Shown: in pieces, positions 18,304 to 27,634 of the stretch
Position numbering within the stretch: position 1 is the first letter of the stretch
Layout of the letters: each line of letters begins with the position of its first letter
Source of the DNA: Burkholderiales bacterium
GTDB lineage: Bacteria; Pseudomonadota; Gammaproteobacteria; Burkholderiales; Burkholderiaceae
DNA length: 39,115 bases
Direction: 5' to 3'
Assembly: GCA_021287185.1 (NCBI GenBank)
Contig: JAJTAZ010000020.1
Coordinates: forward strand, 1-39,115
The notes under the pieces: generated by a model
Database searches by the model: none
Seen by the model: only the letters and a program-made list of their open reading frames with translations
Told to the model about the DNA's origin: nothing
Made by a program: the position numbers and the translations under genes

Positions 18304-20682
18304 ATGAACTCAACCCTTAATGTTCAACCGTTTGAACAGTTACGCAATACCGATGTGGATACTGTCGGTGGTAAGAACGCCTCATTGGGCGAAATGATTT
18401 CGCAACTGGCCACTGCTGGCGTGCGCGTGCCCACGGGCTTTGCCACGACCGCGCAAGCATTTCGTGACTTTTTGCGCCACAACAATTTAACGGAACGCAT
18501 TGCCAAACGTTTGGATGGTTTGAATGTCGATGATGTGCGTGTACTGGCTCAAGTCGGTGAAGAAATTCGCTCATGGGTGATTGATGCGCCGTTGCAACCC
18601 GCACTCGAAGCCGACATTCGCGCGCAGTTTGCAAAATTGACCCAAAACGATGCGGTGGGTTTGTCGTTCGCTGTGCGCTCATCGGCGACGGCTGAGGATT
18701 TGCCCGATGCGTCGTTTGCTGGGCAGCAAGAGAGTTACCTCAATGTTTCAGGCATCGAAGATGTGCTCGATAAAATCAAACATGTCTTTGCCTCATTGTA
18801 TAACGACCGCGCGATTGCTTATCGCGTGCACAAAGGCTTTACCCATGCGGAAGTGGCACTGTCTGCGGGTGTTCAACGCATGGTGCGCTCAGATTTGGCG
18901 GCCTCTGGTGTGATGTTCACCATGGATACCGAGAGCGGTTTTGACCAAGTGGTGTTCATCACCTCGAGTTATGGTTTGGGTGAAACCGTGGTGCAGGGCG
19001 CGGTCAATCCCGATGAGTTTTATGTGTTCAAACCAACGTTGAAAGAAGGCAAACCCGCCATCATTCGCCGCGCGATGGGTAGCAAACTCATCAAGATGGA
19101 ATTTACGCAGGCGGGCGAAGAAGGTCGCGTGAAAACAGTGGATGTGCCTTTGGAAATGCGCAATCGCTACTCGCTCAATGATGAAGACGTGTCTGAATTG
19201 GCGCGCTATGCGATGATTATTGAAGCGCATTACGGTCGCCCGATGGACATCGAATGGGGCAAAGATGGCGTGGACGGAAAATTGTATATTTTGCAAGCGC
19301 GCCCTGAGACGGTGAAAAGTCAAGCCAAAGGCAAAGCCGAGCAACGTTTCGCCCTGAAAACCAAAGGTTCCAACGTCACCGTACTGACCACGGGGCGGGC
19401 GATTGGGCAAAAGATTGGTACAGGTGCGGTGCGTGTGATTCACGACCCATCCGAAATGGAGCGCGTACAAGCGGGCGATATTCTCGTGGCCGACATGACC
19501 GACCCGAACTGGGAACCTGTGATGAAGCGTGCGGCGGCGATTGTCACCAATCGTGGTGGACGCACCTGTCATGCGGCAATTATCGCGCGCGAACTTGGCG
19601 TGCCTGCTGTGGTGGGCTGTGGCAATGCGACAGAAGTGCTCAAAGACGGTACGCTGGTGACTGTATCCTGCGCTGAGGGCGATGAAGGTAAAATCTACGA
19701 CGGTATTCTTGAGACTGAAGTCACTGAGGTTTCACGCGGCGCATTGCCTGAAATTGGTACAAAAATCATGATGAACGTCGGCAATCCGCAATTGGCGTTT
19801 GATTTCTGTCAACTGCCGAATGCAGGCGTGGGCTTGGCGCGCTTGGAGTTCGTGATTAACAACAACATTGGCGTGCACCCGACCGCCATTTTGCAGTATC
19901 CGAACATTGATGCCGACCTGAAAAAAGCGGTTGAATCGGTGGCGCGCGGTCATGCCAATCCACGCGCGTTTTATGTGGATAAAGTGGTGGAGGGTGTGGC
20001 GACGATTGCGGCGGCGTTTTATCCCAAACCCGTCATCGTGCGTCTGTCGGATTTTAAATCCAATGAATACCGCAAACTTATCGGTGGTTCGCGTTATGAG
20101 CCTGAGGAAGAAAACCCAATGCTCGGCTTCCGTGGTGCGGCGCGTTATGTTTCAGAGGACTTTGCACCTGCCTTTGCGATGGAGTGCGAAGCGATTAAAC
20201 GCGTGCGTGATGAAATGGGCTTGACCAATGTCGAAATCATGGTGCCGTTCGTACGTACTGTGGCGCAAGGACAGGCGGTGATTGATTTGCTCGCCAAACA
20301 AGGACTGGTACAAGGTGTCAATGGTTTGCGTGTGATTATGATGTGCGAAGTGCCGTCGAACGCGATTTTGGCAGAAGAGTTTTTAAATATCTTTGACGGT
20401 TTTTCGATTGGCTCGAACGATTTGACCCAACTCACGCTGGGGCTTGACCGCGATTCGGGTATGGAATTGCTTGCCAAAGATTTTGATGAGCGCGACCCAG
20501 CGGTCAAATTCATGTTGCAACGCGCGATTGGCACGGCTCGGCGTATGAATAAATACGTTGGCATCTGTGGTCAAGGGCCTTCGGATCATTTGGACTTTGC
20601 CAAATGGCTGGTGGAGGAGGGCATTTCTTCGATTTCGCTCAACCCCGATACGGTGGTGGCGACTTGGCAAGCATTGGCATAA
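18304..20682 (+). CDS. ppsA: Phosphoenolpyruvate synthase
   Basis: Converts pyruvate plus ATP and water into PEP, AMP and phosphate for gluconeogenesis. The 792 aa equal the E. coli length. Domains in order are an N-terminal ATP-grasp region with [10 protein letters not shown] and [19 protein letters not shown], a swivelling phosphohistidine domain with [13 protein letters not shown] (His423), and a C-terminal TIM barrel with [27 protein letters not shown] and [13 protein letters not shown], the last carrying the catalytic cysteine. ATG 18304 is preferred over an upstream in-frame codon because GGAG lies 6 nt before it and the protein then starts as in the family. The threonine next to His423 is the expected PpsR target. 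Confidence 0.97.
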   Translation: MNSTLNVQPFEQLRNTDVDTVGGKNASLGEMISQLATAGVRVPTGFATTAQAFRDFLRHNNLTERIAKRLDGLNVDDVRVLAQVGEEIRSWVIDAPLQPALEADIRAQFAKLTQNDAVGLSFAVRSSATAEDLPDASFAGQQESYLNVSGIEDVLDKIKHVFASLYNDRAIAYRVHKGFTHAEVALSAGVQRMVRSDLAASGVMFTMDTESGFDQVVFITSSYGLGETVVQGAVNPDEFYVFKPTLKEGKPAIIRRAMGSKLIKMEFTQAGEEGRVKTVDVPLEMRNRYSLNDEDVSELARYAMIIEAHYGRPMDIEWGKDGVDGKLYILQARPETVKSQAKGKAEQRFALKTKGSNVTVLTTGRAIGQKIGTGAVRVIHDPSEMERVQAGDILVADMTDPNWEPVMKRAAAIVTNRGGRTCHAAIIARELGVPAVVGCGNATEVLKDGTLVTVSCAEGDEGKIYDGILETEVTEVSRGALPEIGTKIMMNVGNPQLAFDFCQLPNAGVGLARLEFVINNNIGVHPTAILQYPNIDADLKKAVESVARGHANPRAFYVDKVVEGVATIAAAFYPKPVIVRLSDFKSNEYRKLIGGSRYEPEEENPMLGFRGAARYVSEDFAPAFAMECEAIKRVRDEMGLTNVEIMVPFVRTVAQGQAVIDLLAKQGLVQGVNGLRVIMMCEVPSNAILAEEFLNIFDGFSIGSNDLTQLTLGLDRDSGMELLAKDFDERDPAVKFMLQRAIGTARRMNKYVGICGQGPSDHLDFAKWLVEEGISSISLNPDTVVATWQALA

Positions 20683-20691
20683 TTCAGTTCA

Positions 20692-21513
20692 ATGGCAGAA
20701 ACCATCGTTCACGCATTGCAGTCCTGTGCTTTGCCATTATTGGAAGCGCGTATGCTCATGCAATGCGTGACGGGTTATTCGCGGGTTCAACTTTTGACCC
20801 ATGATACTGAGGTGTTGAATGATGCGCAGCAAGTGCATTGGCAAACTTTGGTCGCTCGGCGCATCAAGGGTGAACCGATGGCGTACATACTCGGCGAGCG
20901 TGAGTTCTATGGACGACTATTTGCCGTCAATCCCCATGTTTTGATTCCCCGTGCTGATACCGAAACGCTGATTGAAGCCGTGTTGGCAGATTTTGGGACA
21001 GAAAGCATTTCACTCGTCGATTTGGGCACAGGTTCGGGTGCGATTGCGCTCACGCTGGCAGCGGAACGACCGAATTGGCAAGTGTGCGCCACAGATGTAT
21101 CCGCCGAAGCACTCGCGGTGGCATGTCAAAATGCACAACGACTGAATACCTCTGTACGATTTTTCGAGGGAGATTGGTGGGGCGCATTGCCTGCCGATGA
21201 ACACTTAAAATTTCACGTGCTGGTCAGCAATCCGCCGTATATCGAGGCGAACGACGCGCATTTGTCTGAGGGCGATGTGCGTTTTGAGCCGCTGGGTGCG
21301 TTGACCGATGGCGCGGATGGTTTGCAACACTACCGCCGCATACTGCATGATGTGGCGCGCTACTTACATACGAATGGCGCGGTGTATTTTGAACATGGGT
21401 ATAATCAAGGCGCATCGGTGCGTGGGTTGTTGAGCGAAGCAGGTTTGACCCAAGTGCGCACCATTCAAGACCTGTCGGGCAATGATCGGGTCAGCACAGG
21501 AATTTTAAAATAA
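20692..21513 (+). CDS. prmC: Peptide chain release factor N5-glutamine methyltransferase
   Basis: Methylates the GGQ glutamine of RF1 and RF2. The 273-aa protein has an N-terminal helical domain, then the SAM-binding DLGTGSGAIALTLA, and the NPPY motif (180-183) that holds the substrate glutamine, within VSNPPYIEAND. Usually prmC follows prfA. Here it follows ppsA after 9 nt with no obvious ribosome-binding site, so translation may depend on read-through from ppsA. No prfA is in the window. Confidence 0.93.
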   Translation: MAETIVHALQSCALPLLEARMLMQCVTGYSRVQLLTHDTEVLNDAQQVHWQTLVARRIKGEPMAYILGEREFYGRLFAVNPHVLIPRADTETLIEAVLADFGTESISLVDLGTGSGAIALTLAAERPNWQVCATDVSAEALAVACQNAQRLNTSVRFFEGDWWGALPADEHLKFHVLVSNPPYIEANDAHLSEGDVRFEPLGALTDGADGLQHYRRILHDVARYLHTNGAVYFEHGYNQGASVRGLLSEAGLTQVRTIQDLSGNDRVSTGILK

Positions 21514-21545
21514 TTTTTAATAGCGTCAAAAAAAGGTTTACGTTC

Positions 21546-22211
21546 ATGGCACGCCAAGCACGCGTCTATATTCCGAACACCGCGCAACTGGTACAAGTGC
21601 GTGGCAATAACAACGCGCCTGTATTTTTTCAACCAGAAGACTACGCGCAGTGGCAATCCATCGCGCGCACCATCGCGCCTGTGCACGCGGTGGATATTCA
21701 CGCCTACGCGCTCCTGCCGACACAAATCAATTTGCTCGTGACCGCGCACAACGAGCAGGCATTGGGCGAACTGATGCAAGACTTGGGGCGGCGTTATGTG
21801 CGCTACATCAACCGCACCCATCAGCGCACGGGGACCTTGTGGGAGGGGCGTTACCGCACAGCGTTCATACAAGACGCGCCGTATGTGGTGCGCGCTTATG
21901 TCTGGCTCGATAGTGGACTGGGTGGACAAAGCGAATATACCTCGGCTTTGCGCCACCTCGGACAACACAATCCTGAATTCATCCGTGACCACAGCCAATA
22001 TTGGCAACTCGGCAACACCCCATTTGAACGTCAATCTGCCTATGCGCAGCGCATGAGTGAGGGCTTGTCATTGGCATACAGTTCAGAGTTAGAGCGTGCG
22101 GTACAAACAGGCTGGGCATTGGGTGATGCAGCGTTTATTGCGCAAACCGAGCAAGCCATCGGACGACGCATTAGCCCTGCACCGCGTGGGCGACCGAAGA
22201 AGGGTGTTTGA
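21546..22211 (+). CDS. IS200/RAYT-like (Y1 transposase fold) protein with apparently lost catalytic residues
   Basis: A 221-aa protein that resembles the Y1/HUH transposase family (REP-associated tyrosine transposase type). It has the MARQARVYIPN start, RGNN near residue 19, IHAYALLP, and GRRYVRYINRTHQRTGTLWE followed by GRYRTAF. It ends with the GRPKK tail common in betaproteobacterial members. Active relatives read P-N-H-x-H-L-L after the HAY-x-L segment. Here it is PTQINLL, so both metal-binding histidines are replaced. The family's catalytic tyrosine region, normally Y-I-x-L-N-P-V-R-A-G, reads YVWLDSGLGG with Trp in the expected Tyr position and about 20 residues shortened afterwards. The frame is intact and long, with a ribosome-binding site (AAAAAAGG) before ATG 21546. 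Either it is a decaying gene or it has been retained for DNA binding without cleavage. Confidence 0.75.
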   Translation: MARQARVYIPNTAQLVQVRGNNNAPVFFQPEDYAQWQSIARTIAPVHAVDIHAYALLPTQINLLVTAHNEQALGELMQDLGRRYVRYINRTHQRTGTLWEGRYRTAFIQDAPYVVRAYVWLDSGLGGQSEYTSALRHLGQHNPEFIRDHSQYWQLGNTPFERQSAYAQRMSEGLSLAYSSELERAVQTGWALGDAAFIAQTEQAIGRRISPAPRGRPKKGV

Positions 22212-22383
22212 TTTGAGTTTTTTACGTAATGGGTGCACAATGTTGGCAGGATTTGAACATAAATAATGGTTTTCTGAGCACGGTGAATAGGTATCATATT
22301 CAATATGGTGGTTTAAAAATCTTTTTATTTTCAAAGCATTTATTTTAAACAAAACAGGATATAAGGCGAATTTGGGACAGAAT

Positions 22384-22878
22384 ATGCGTCAAATATACTG
22401 TATATCCTACGTTATGCCGCATGAAATGACATCTTCGCTGCTCTTTAACTCGATTGACGGCTCGCTCCACATCGAGGGCTGTCGAACCACAATCCAAAGA
22501 AGCCTTGATAGAGATTTGGCTGCTTCGGCGCTCTCGAATTTCTACCGCATGACCATCGATCATAAGAATGGTTACGAATGGCTTGCTTTTCAGGGCGTTA
22601 ACTTTGGTGGCTATCCTTGCGGCTTCTCTCTTGGCTTTCACCTTGGGAGACTTGAGGAGATTCATTGGAACGTTGCGCTTCCAAATGCAGAAATGGAAAG
22701 TGGGGAGCCTACCCGCGAGGCCATTGATGCAGAGATAGTGTTTGTACGCAAGATTCTTTCCGACACTTTTGCTCGTGGTTTCAGTTCTGGGCAAGAGCAC
22801 TTTGACTGGGGGTGCGTCTGGTGTGTTTTTGATGCCAAAGGGTTTCAAGCGAGTTCGGGGCTACGCTATGCAGCATAA
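22384..22878 (+). CDS. Unrecognised 164-aa protein
   Basis: I cannot name the family. The product is globular, without a signal peptide or membrane segment. It is rich in aromatic residues and has the conserved-looking stretches FYRMTIDHKNGYEWLAFQG, GGYPCGFSLGFHLGRLEEIHW and a tail FDWGCVWCVFDAKGFQASSG. That tail looks like a real protein end rather than random translation. Start options are ATG 22384 (listed) and ATG 22414; none has a strong ribosome-binding site. The 170 nt upstream are AT-rich and carry no feature I recognise. It is flanked by the eroded transposase-like gene and by palindromic repeats, suggesting an acquired locus. An opposing frame (22345-22848, minus) exists but looks less protein-like. 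Confidence 0.5.
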   Translation: MRQIYCISYVMPHEMTSSLLFNSIDGSLHIEGCRTTIQRSLDRDLAASALSNFYRMTIDHKNGYEWLAFQGVNFGGYPCGFSLGFHLGRLEEIHWNVALPNAEMESGEPTREAIDAEIVFVRKILSDTFARGFSSGQEHFDWGCVWCVFDAKGFQASSGLRYAA

Positions 22879-22883
22879 CTCGT

Positions 22884-22966
22884 AACCCGCGATTCGCTTC
22901 GCCATGGCGGGTTGCCAACTCCAACCCGTAGGGTGCAATGCGCGAATACCGTTTATTGCGCCTTAC
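22884..22966. repeat. Two adjacent palindromic repeat elements
   Basis: First, a 7-bp stem AACCCGC (22884-22890) with GCGGGTT (22907-22913) around a GATTCGCTTCGCCAT loop. Second, arms GTAGGGTGCAAT (22928-22939) and ATTGCGCCTTAC (22955-22966), inverse with two mismatches. The second matches the outer arms of the element at 28473-28584. The CoA-transferase stop codon lies within this right arm. Confidence 0.7.
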
Positions 22967-24078
22967 TTGTGTTTCCGTAAACTCGGCGGCGTTTGAAATA
23001 CCTCTATCGGTGTCGCCGAAAATTTCATCGGATTACCGACCAAGCGATAACCGTCTTCAGTGGTCACCACCATGTCTCGTGACAACAATTGCGCATCGTT
23101 GAACACGCGGTCGATGGTGTTGATGGGCCCGCAAGGAAAGCCGTATTGTTCGCCGAGCGTCACCCATTCATCAATGCTTTTGCTCATCATGTGCGGACTC
23201 AACAAGGTTTCCAACTCGGTGCGGTGCGCCACGCGTGCATTGTTGGTGGTAAAGCATTCATCACTTGCCAACTCTGCGCAACCAGCCGACTGGCAAAATT
23301 GTACAAACTGCGCATCGTTGCCGATGGCGAGCATGATATAGCCGTCTTTGACCCTCAGTGGTTGATAGGGTGCAATCGATGGGTGGGACGAGCCTTGGCG
23401 CATGGGGATTTGCCCCGACATCAAGTAAGCCGAGGCTTGGTTGGCGAGCATGGCGGCTTGTACGTCAAACAGCGCGATGTCGATGTGTTGCCCTTGCCCC
23501 GTGATGTGCCGATGGTTGACCGCAGCGAGGATGGCGGTGGTGGCGTACAGCGCGGTCATCAGGTCAACCACTGCCACGCCGACTTTTTGCGGTGCGCCGT
23601 CGGCCTCACCCGTGATGCTCATCAAGCCGCCCATCGCTTGAATCAGCGCATCGTAGCCAGGACGGTCTTTGTACGGGCCGCTTTGCCCAAAGCCGGTGAT
23701 GGAACAGTAAATAATGTTTGGGTTGATTTGCTGAATGCTGGTGTAGTCCAAGCCGTATTTTTTCAGGCCACCGACTTTGTAGTTTTCAACCAATACATCG
23801 GCTGTTTTAATCAATTCTATCAACTGTGCGCGGTCAGTTTCGAGGGTGAAATCGAGTAAGACATTGGTCTTGTTGCGATTGGCACAGAAGTAATAGGTGG
23901 CATTCGTCGTACCGTCAGCACGCTCAACAAATGGCGGCCCCCAACGGCGGGTGTCGTCGCCTTTTGGGTGCTCGATTTTAATCACGTTTGCGCCCATATC
24001 GGCGAGGTTTTGCGTGGCGAATGGCCCCGCGAGGATGCGCGACATATCAACGATGGTGAGGTTGGACAATGCAGACAT
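22963..24078 (-). CDS. CaiB/BaiF family III CoA-transferase
   Basis: A 371-aa enzyme of the formyl-CoA/carnitine CoA-transferase fold, moving CoA between carboxylic acids. The acids used here are unknown. Family features are the N-terminal LTIVDMSRILAGPFATQNLADMGA, VIKIEHP, NRNKTNV, GYDALIQAMGGLMSITG, and the catalytic aspartate Asp172 in VAVVDLMTALYATTA. The C-terminus is short: after the usual TP-x-x-x-x-x-PP-x-L the protein ends RKHK, where relatives continue with an H-T-D-x-x-L helix. The stop codon falls in a palindromic repeat, so the end may have been replaced. The missing tail is outside the active site, so activity is probably kept. It is divergent from the globin gene. Confidence 0.88.
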   Translation of the reverse strand: MSALSNLTIVDMSRILAGPFATQNLADMGANVIKIEHPKGDDTRRWGPPFVERADGTTNATYYFCANRNKTNVLLDFTLETDRAQLIELIKTADVLVENYKVGGLKKYGLDYTSIQQINPNIIYCSITGFGQSGPYKDRPGYDALIQAMGGLMSITGEADGAPQKVGVAVVDLMTALYATTAILAAVNHRHITGQGQHIDIALFDVQAAMLANQASAYLMSGQIPMRQGSSHPSIAPYQPLRVKDGYIMLAIGNDAQFVQFCQSAGCAELASDECFTTNNARVAHRTELETLLSPHMMSKSIDEWVTLGEQYGFPCGPINTIDRVFNDAQLLSRDMVVTTEDGYRLVGNPMKFSATPIEVFQTPPSLRKHK

Positions 24079-24117
24079 TTTTTAATATCTTTCAAAGTGG
24101 GTGGGGTGGCAAAGCGT

Positions 24118-24123
24118 TATAAT
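24118..24123 (+). promoter_or_regulatory. Putative -10 box for the globin-rmuC transcript
   Basis: TATAAT, a perfect -10 consensus, predicts a start near 24130. That would exclude ATG 24127 as the globin start and favour ATG 24163. The -35 is poor (TTCAAA, spaced 21 nt). Confidence 0.4.
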
Positions 24124-24162
24124 CGCATGAGTGGTAACCCCAAACAAGGCTTTAGTGCAAAT

Positions 24163-24681
24163 ATGAGTGATGAGAACCCAATAACGCAAACAACCCCATT
24201 TGAGCAAATCGGCGGCGCGCCACGCATTCAAGAGTTGGTGACGCGATTTTACGATTTGATGGAGATTGAACCGAAATACGCCGATTTACGCGCGACCCAT
24301 CATGAAAACCTCGTCATGACGCGCGAAAAATTATTCGACTTTTTAAATGGCTGGCTCGGTGGCCCGCAGTTATACATTGAAAAATACGGACATCCGCGTT
24401 TGAAAGCGCGCCACATGCCATTCAAAATCGGTGTGACTGAGCGCGACCAGTGGGTGGCCTGCATGGCGCAGGCGATGCGCGAGATTGGCGTTGAGGAAAG
24501 TCTGTTCCAAAAACTCATCCTTTCGTTTTACGGCACCGCTGAATGGATGCGCAATCAACCCGATGCGGTGGAGGGCGAAGCGCGTATGCCGAACCAAGTG
24601 GGCGTTGAAATTACAGGCGTGCCCAATGCCACCACACTCAAACTTCAGGAAATCGCACAAAAATACGGGGTAAATATTTAA
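24163..24681 (+). CDS. Group II truncated haemoglobin
   Basis: A 172-aa haem protein whose first ~130 residues form a truncated (2-on-2) globin. It has PFEQIGGAPRIQELVTRFYDLM with Tyr30 at the B10 position, GHPRLKARHMPF with proximal His84, and RDQWVACM with Trp97 at G8. The Tyr B10/Trp G8 pair marks group II. Such globins bind oxygen or detoxify peroxide and NO. The last 30-40 residues are an extension beyond the globin core, without a recognisable domain. ATG 24163 is chosen over ATG 24127 from the -10 position; the earlier one would add 12 residues. The stop codon overlaps the rmuC ATG by one base (TAATG), so the two are translationally coupled. Confidence 0.9.
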   Translation: MSDENPITQTTPFEQIGGAPRIQELVTRFYDLMEIEPKYADLRATHHENLVMTREKLFDFLNGWLGGPQLYIEKYGHPRLKARHMPFKIGVTERDQWVACMAQAMREIGVEESLFQKLILSFYGTAEWMRNQPDAVEGEARMPNQVGVEITGVPNATTLKLQEIAQKYGVNI

Positions 24682-26132
24682 TGAGTGCGCAAACTTTAGA
24701 CATATTGTTGATTGCGTTGATTGTTTTGAACGTCTTGCTTGTGGCGTTGGTGGCGTTTGTCTTTGTGCGCACGGGGCAGCAACGCGCTCATCTGCTGGAG
24801 CAAAAACTCTTGCAACAGCAGTCACTCACACAATTGCACCAAGTCACGCAGGATGTCGATGCGGGCTTTGAAAAAACCTTTGAACAAAGCACACAGCATC
24901 TGTCGGCATTGCGCGAGCACAGCGGCGCGTTGGCGCGTGAGCAACGCATGGAATTGGGGCAAATCATCAACCACGCGCAGGCGCAGACCACCAATGAACT
25001 CAAAGCCCTGCGCGAGAACCAAACCACCGAGGCACAAACAGCCCGTGAGCATTTGCTCGCGCAATTGACCCAAACCACGACGCAATTGGTGCAACAACTA
25101 CAAACGCTGAACGAAACCACCGAGCGCAGGCTCAACCACATGCGTGAGAATATTGAAACACGCTTGTCGAGCATTGAAGCCAAAAACTCGGAAAAATTAG
25201 AACAGATGCGCGTGACTGTGGACGAAAAACTCCATGCGACGCTCGAGCAACGCCTCGGCGAATCGTTCAAACAAGTGTCCGAACGATTGGAGCAAGTCCA
25301 TCGCGGTTTGGGCGAAATGCAAACCCTTGCGGTTGGCGTGGGTGATTTACAGCGTGTGTTGACCAACGTTAAAACCCGTGGCAATTGGGGAGAGATGCAG
25401 TTGGCGAACTTGCTCGAAAACGTCTTTACGCCCGACCGCTACGCTGCCAACGTCAAAGTCAAACCCAGCAGCAATGAGATGGTTGATTTTGCCATCAAAC
25501 TGCCGGGGCGCAGTGACAATGCGGACGAAGTGGTGTGGTTGCCCGTAGATGCGAAATTCCCCAAAGAGCAGTACGAGCGGATGCAAAACGCGCAGGATGC
25601 GGCGGATGCCGATGCATTTGATGCGGCACGTAAAGAATTGTTTACACAAATCAAACTCGAAGCCAAATCCATCAGCGATAAATACATCAGCCCACCGCAC
25701 ACCACGGATTTCGCGGTCATGTTCTTGCCAACTGAGGGCTTGTATGCCGAAGTGGCGCGCGAGGCGGGGCTGCTTGATTTACTGCAACGTGAGTATCGCA
25801 TTGTGGTCTCAGGGCCGACTACTTTGACCGCATTGCTTAATAGTTTGCACATGGGCTTTAGAACATTGGCGATGGAAAAACGTGCGTCTGAAGTGTGGCG
25901 GGTGTTGGGCGCGGTCAAAACCGAGTTCGGTAAATTTGGCGACGTGCTCGCGAAAACCAAAAACAAATTGGAGTCGGCGGCTAAAGAAATTGATTCAGCA
26001 CAGGTGCGCACCCGCGCCATGAGCCGCGCCTTGAGCGGGGTCGAGCAAATCGAGGGCGATGCGGCGGTGCAGTTGCTGGGTTTGGGCGAAGAAGAACCCA
26101 AAGCGAGCGAAGGACAAAACACCTTGCTGTAA
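24681..26132 (+). CDS. rmuC: DNA recombination protein RmuC
   Basis: A 483-aa protein with an N-terminal membrane anchor (about residues 8-30), a long Gln/Glu-rich coiled coil (about 35-215), and the RmuC nuclease-like domain. That domain begins at VKTRGNWGEMQLANLLENVF and includes LPVDAKFPKEQYE, DFAVMFLPTEGLYAE and LLNSLHMGFRTLAMEKRA. RmuC limits recombination at inverted repeats and has been linked to defence against mobile DNA; its exact reaction is not settled. Length is within the family range. It starts inside the globin stop codon and ends before a weak terminator. Confidence 0.93.
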   Translation: MSAQTLDILLIALIVLNVLLVALVAFVFVRTGQQRAHLLEQKLLQQQSLTQLHQVTQDVDAGFEKTFEQSTQHLSALREHSGALAREQRMELGQIINHAQAQTTNELKALRENQTTEAQTAREHLLAQLTQTTTQLVQQLQTLNETTERRLNHMRENIETRLSSIEAKNSEKLEQMRVTVDEKLHATLEQRLGESFKQVSERLEQVHRGLGEMQTLAVGVGDLQRVLTNVKTRGNWGEMQLANLLENVFTPDRYAANVKVKPSSNEMVDFAIKLPGRSDNADEVVWLPVDAKFPKEQYERMQNAQDAADADAFDAARKELFTQIKLEAKSISDKYISPPHTTDFAVMFLPTEGLYAEVAREAGLLDLLQREYRIVVSGPTTLTALLNSLHMGFRTLAMEKRASEVWRVLGAVKTEFGKFGDVLAKTKNKLESAAKEIDSAQVRTRAMSRALSGVEQIEGDAAVQLLGLGEEEPKASEGQNTLL

Positions 26133-26160
26133 ATGGATGTGCCGTATTGCCGCGCCCAAC

Positions 26161-26183
26161 AATACAGTTTCAACTGTGTTTTT
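26161..26183 (+). terminator. Weak intrinsic terminator or operator after rmuC
   Basis: An 8-bp stem (26161-26168 with 26173-26180, one G-U pair) with a 4-nt loop and a T-rich tail. Its core ACAGTT-TC-AACTGT is a perfect palindrome lying 90 nt before the aminotransferase gene, so an operator role is also possible. Confidence 0.4.
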
Positions 26184-26268
26184 AAAATTGTATCGGTACT
26201 GTACTGTTTTTATGGTCTATAGTATCGTCAATAATTCGTGATTATTTACTTAAAATAAAAGGTGTTTT

Positions 26269-27441
26269 ATGTCATTCGAAAACTTATTTTCAAAACGCGC
26301 AACCGCCATTAAAAGTTCAGTGATTCGTGAAATCCTCAAAGTCACAGCCCGACCTGAGGTGATTTCATTTGCGGGCGGTTTGCCGTCCGATGCAAGTTTT
26401 CCTGTACCTCAACTCAAAGCCGCGTTTGAAAAAGTACTGAATGATGCGCCGCAAGCGGCATTGCAATACTCAACCACCGATGGCTACGCGCCACTGCGCG
26501 AATGGGTGGCGAGCGAAAAATCAAAACACGGCGCAACCATCACGCCCGACCAAGTCATCATCGTGTCAGGCTCGCAGCAGGCCTTGGACTTGATTGGCAA
26601 AGTATTCATCAACGAAGGTGATAAAGTGCTGGTGGAAACGCCGACGTATTTGGGTGCGTTGCAAGCGTTTGAATTGTTTTTCCCTGAGTTTGTTTCTGTG
26701 GCTTCGGACGAAGAGGGCTTGGATGCCGCACAACTGACCGCCGAGCAAGCACAGGGCGCGAAATTCCTCTACGCTTTGCCGAATTTTCAAAATCCGACGG
26801 GTCGCCTGATGACTGAAGCGCGCCGTCAAGCCCTTGTGGCGAAAGCGCGTGAGTACAATTTACTCGTGGTTGAGGACGACCCCTATGGCGAATTGTGGTA
26901 CACCGCCGCGCCGCCGCCATCCTTGCTCTCGCGCATGCCTGAGCGCGTGATACAGATGGGCTCGTTCTCAAAAATCCTCGCCCCTGGGTTGCGCTTGGGC
27001 TACATCGTTGCGCCTGTGGAAATTGCGCGCAAATTCGAGCAGGTCAAGCAAGCGACTGATTTGCACACTGCCACACTGACGCAACGCGCGGTGTACGAGG
27101 TGGTGAAAGATGGCTTTTTAGACGAGCACATTCCGAACATTCGCAAACTCTATCATGCGCAGGCGCAAGCCATGCTCGGCGCGTTGGAGCAGTATATGCC
27201 AAGCAGCGTGACGTGGAATCAGCCTGCGGGCGGAATGTTTTTGTGGTTGCAACTACCAGCAGGGGTGGATTCTGAAGCGATATTGAAAACCGCCTTGGCG
27301 CGCAATGTCGCCTATGTCCCCGGTGTGCCGTTCTATGCCAATGAACCCGCGCGCAATACCATGCGACTGGCGTTTGTCACTGTGCCCGAAGACAAAATCC
27401 GCGAGGGTGTGAAAGTGTTGGGTGAGGTGTTTGGGGGGTGA
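26269..27441 (+). CDS. PLP-dependent fold-type I aminotransferase (2-aminoadipate/MocR-like class)
   Basis: A 390-aa enzyme of the subgroup that includes LysN-type 2-aminoadipate and broad-specificity aromatic/branched-chain aminotransferases. It has VISFAGGLPSDASFP near the start, IVSGSQQALDLIGKV, ALPNFQNPTGRLM, VVEDDPYGELWY, and the PLP-lysine Lys235 in GSFSKILAPGLRLGY. There is no N-terminal winged-helix domain, so it is an enzyme rather than a MocR regulator. AAAAGG precedes ATG 26269. It appears monocistronic. The exact amino donor cannot be read from sequence. Confidence 0.88.
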   Translation: MSFENLFSKRATAIKSSVIREILKVTARPEVISFAGGLPSDASFPVPQLKAAFEKVLNDAPQAALQYSTTDGYAPLREWVASEKSKHGATITPDQVIIVSGSQQALDLIGKVFINEGDKVLVETPTYLGALQAFELFFPEFVSVASDEEGLDAAQLTAEQAQGAKFLYALPNFQNPTGRLMTEARRQALVAKAREYNLLVVEDDPYGELWYTAAPPPSLLSRMPERVIQMGSFSKILAPGLRLGYIVAPVEIARKFEQVKQATDLHTATLTQRAVYEVVKDGFLDEHIPNIRKLYHAQAQAMLGALEQYMPSSVTWNQPAGGMFLWLQLPAGVDSEAILKTALARNVAYVPGVPFYANEPARNTMRLAFVTVPEDKIREGVKVLGEVFGG

Positions 27442-27634
27442 TGGGTTTGCATTATTTTAGATTACATAGAAGTTAAGTTTAGACATCAGCATAATTTGCC
27501 TAAGTAAGCCACCAAAATAAGCACTAAAACAGAAGATGTATTGTCAAGTTGGTTTTTAGAATTGAGCATTTACCGAGCACCGTGGAAATCACATTTCACA
27601 CAGTTTTTACAATGCAATATAGAGGTGTTTATTG

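Noticed and set aside
22345-22848. Minus-strand open frame opposite the unrecognised gene
   Set aside because: Its translation is lysine-rich and lacks coherent motifs. The plus-strand frame looks more like a protein.
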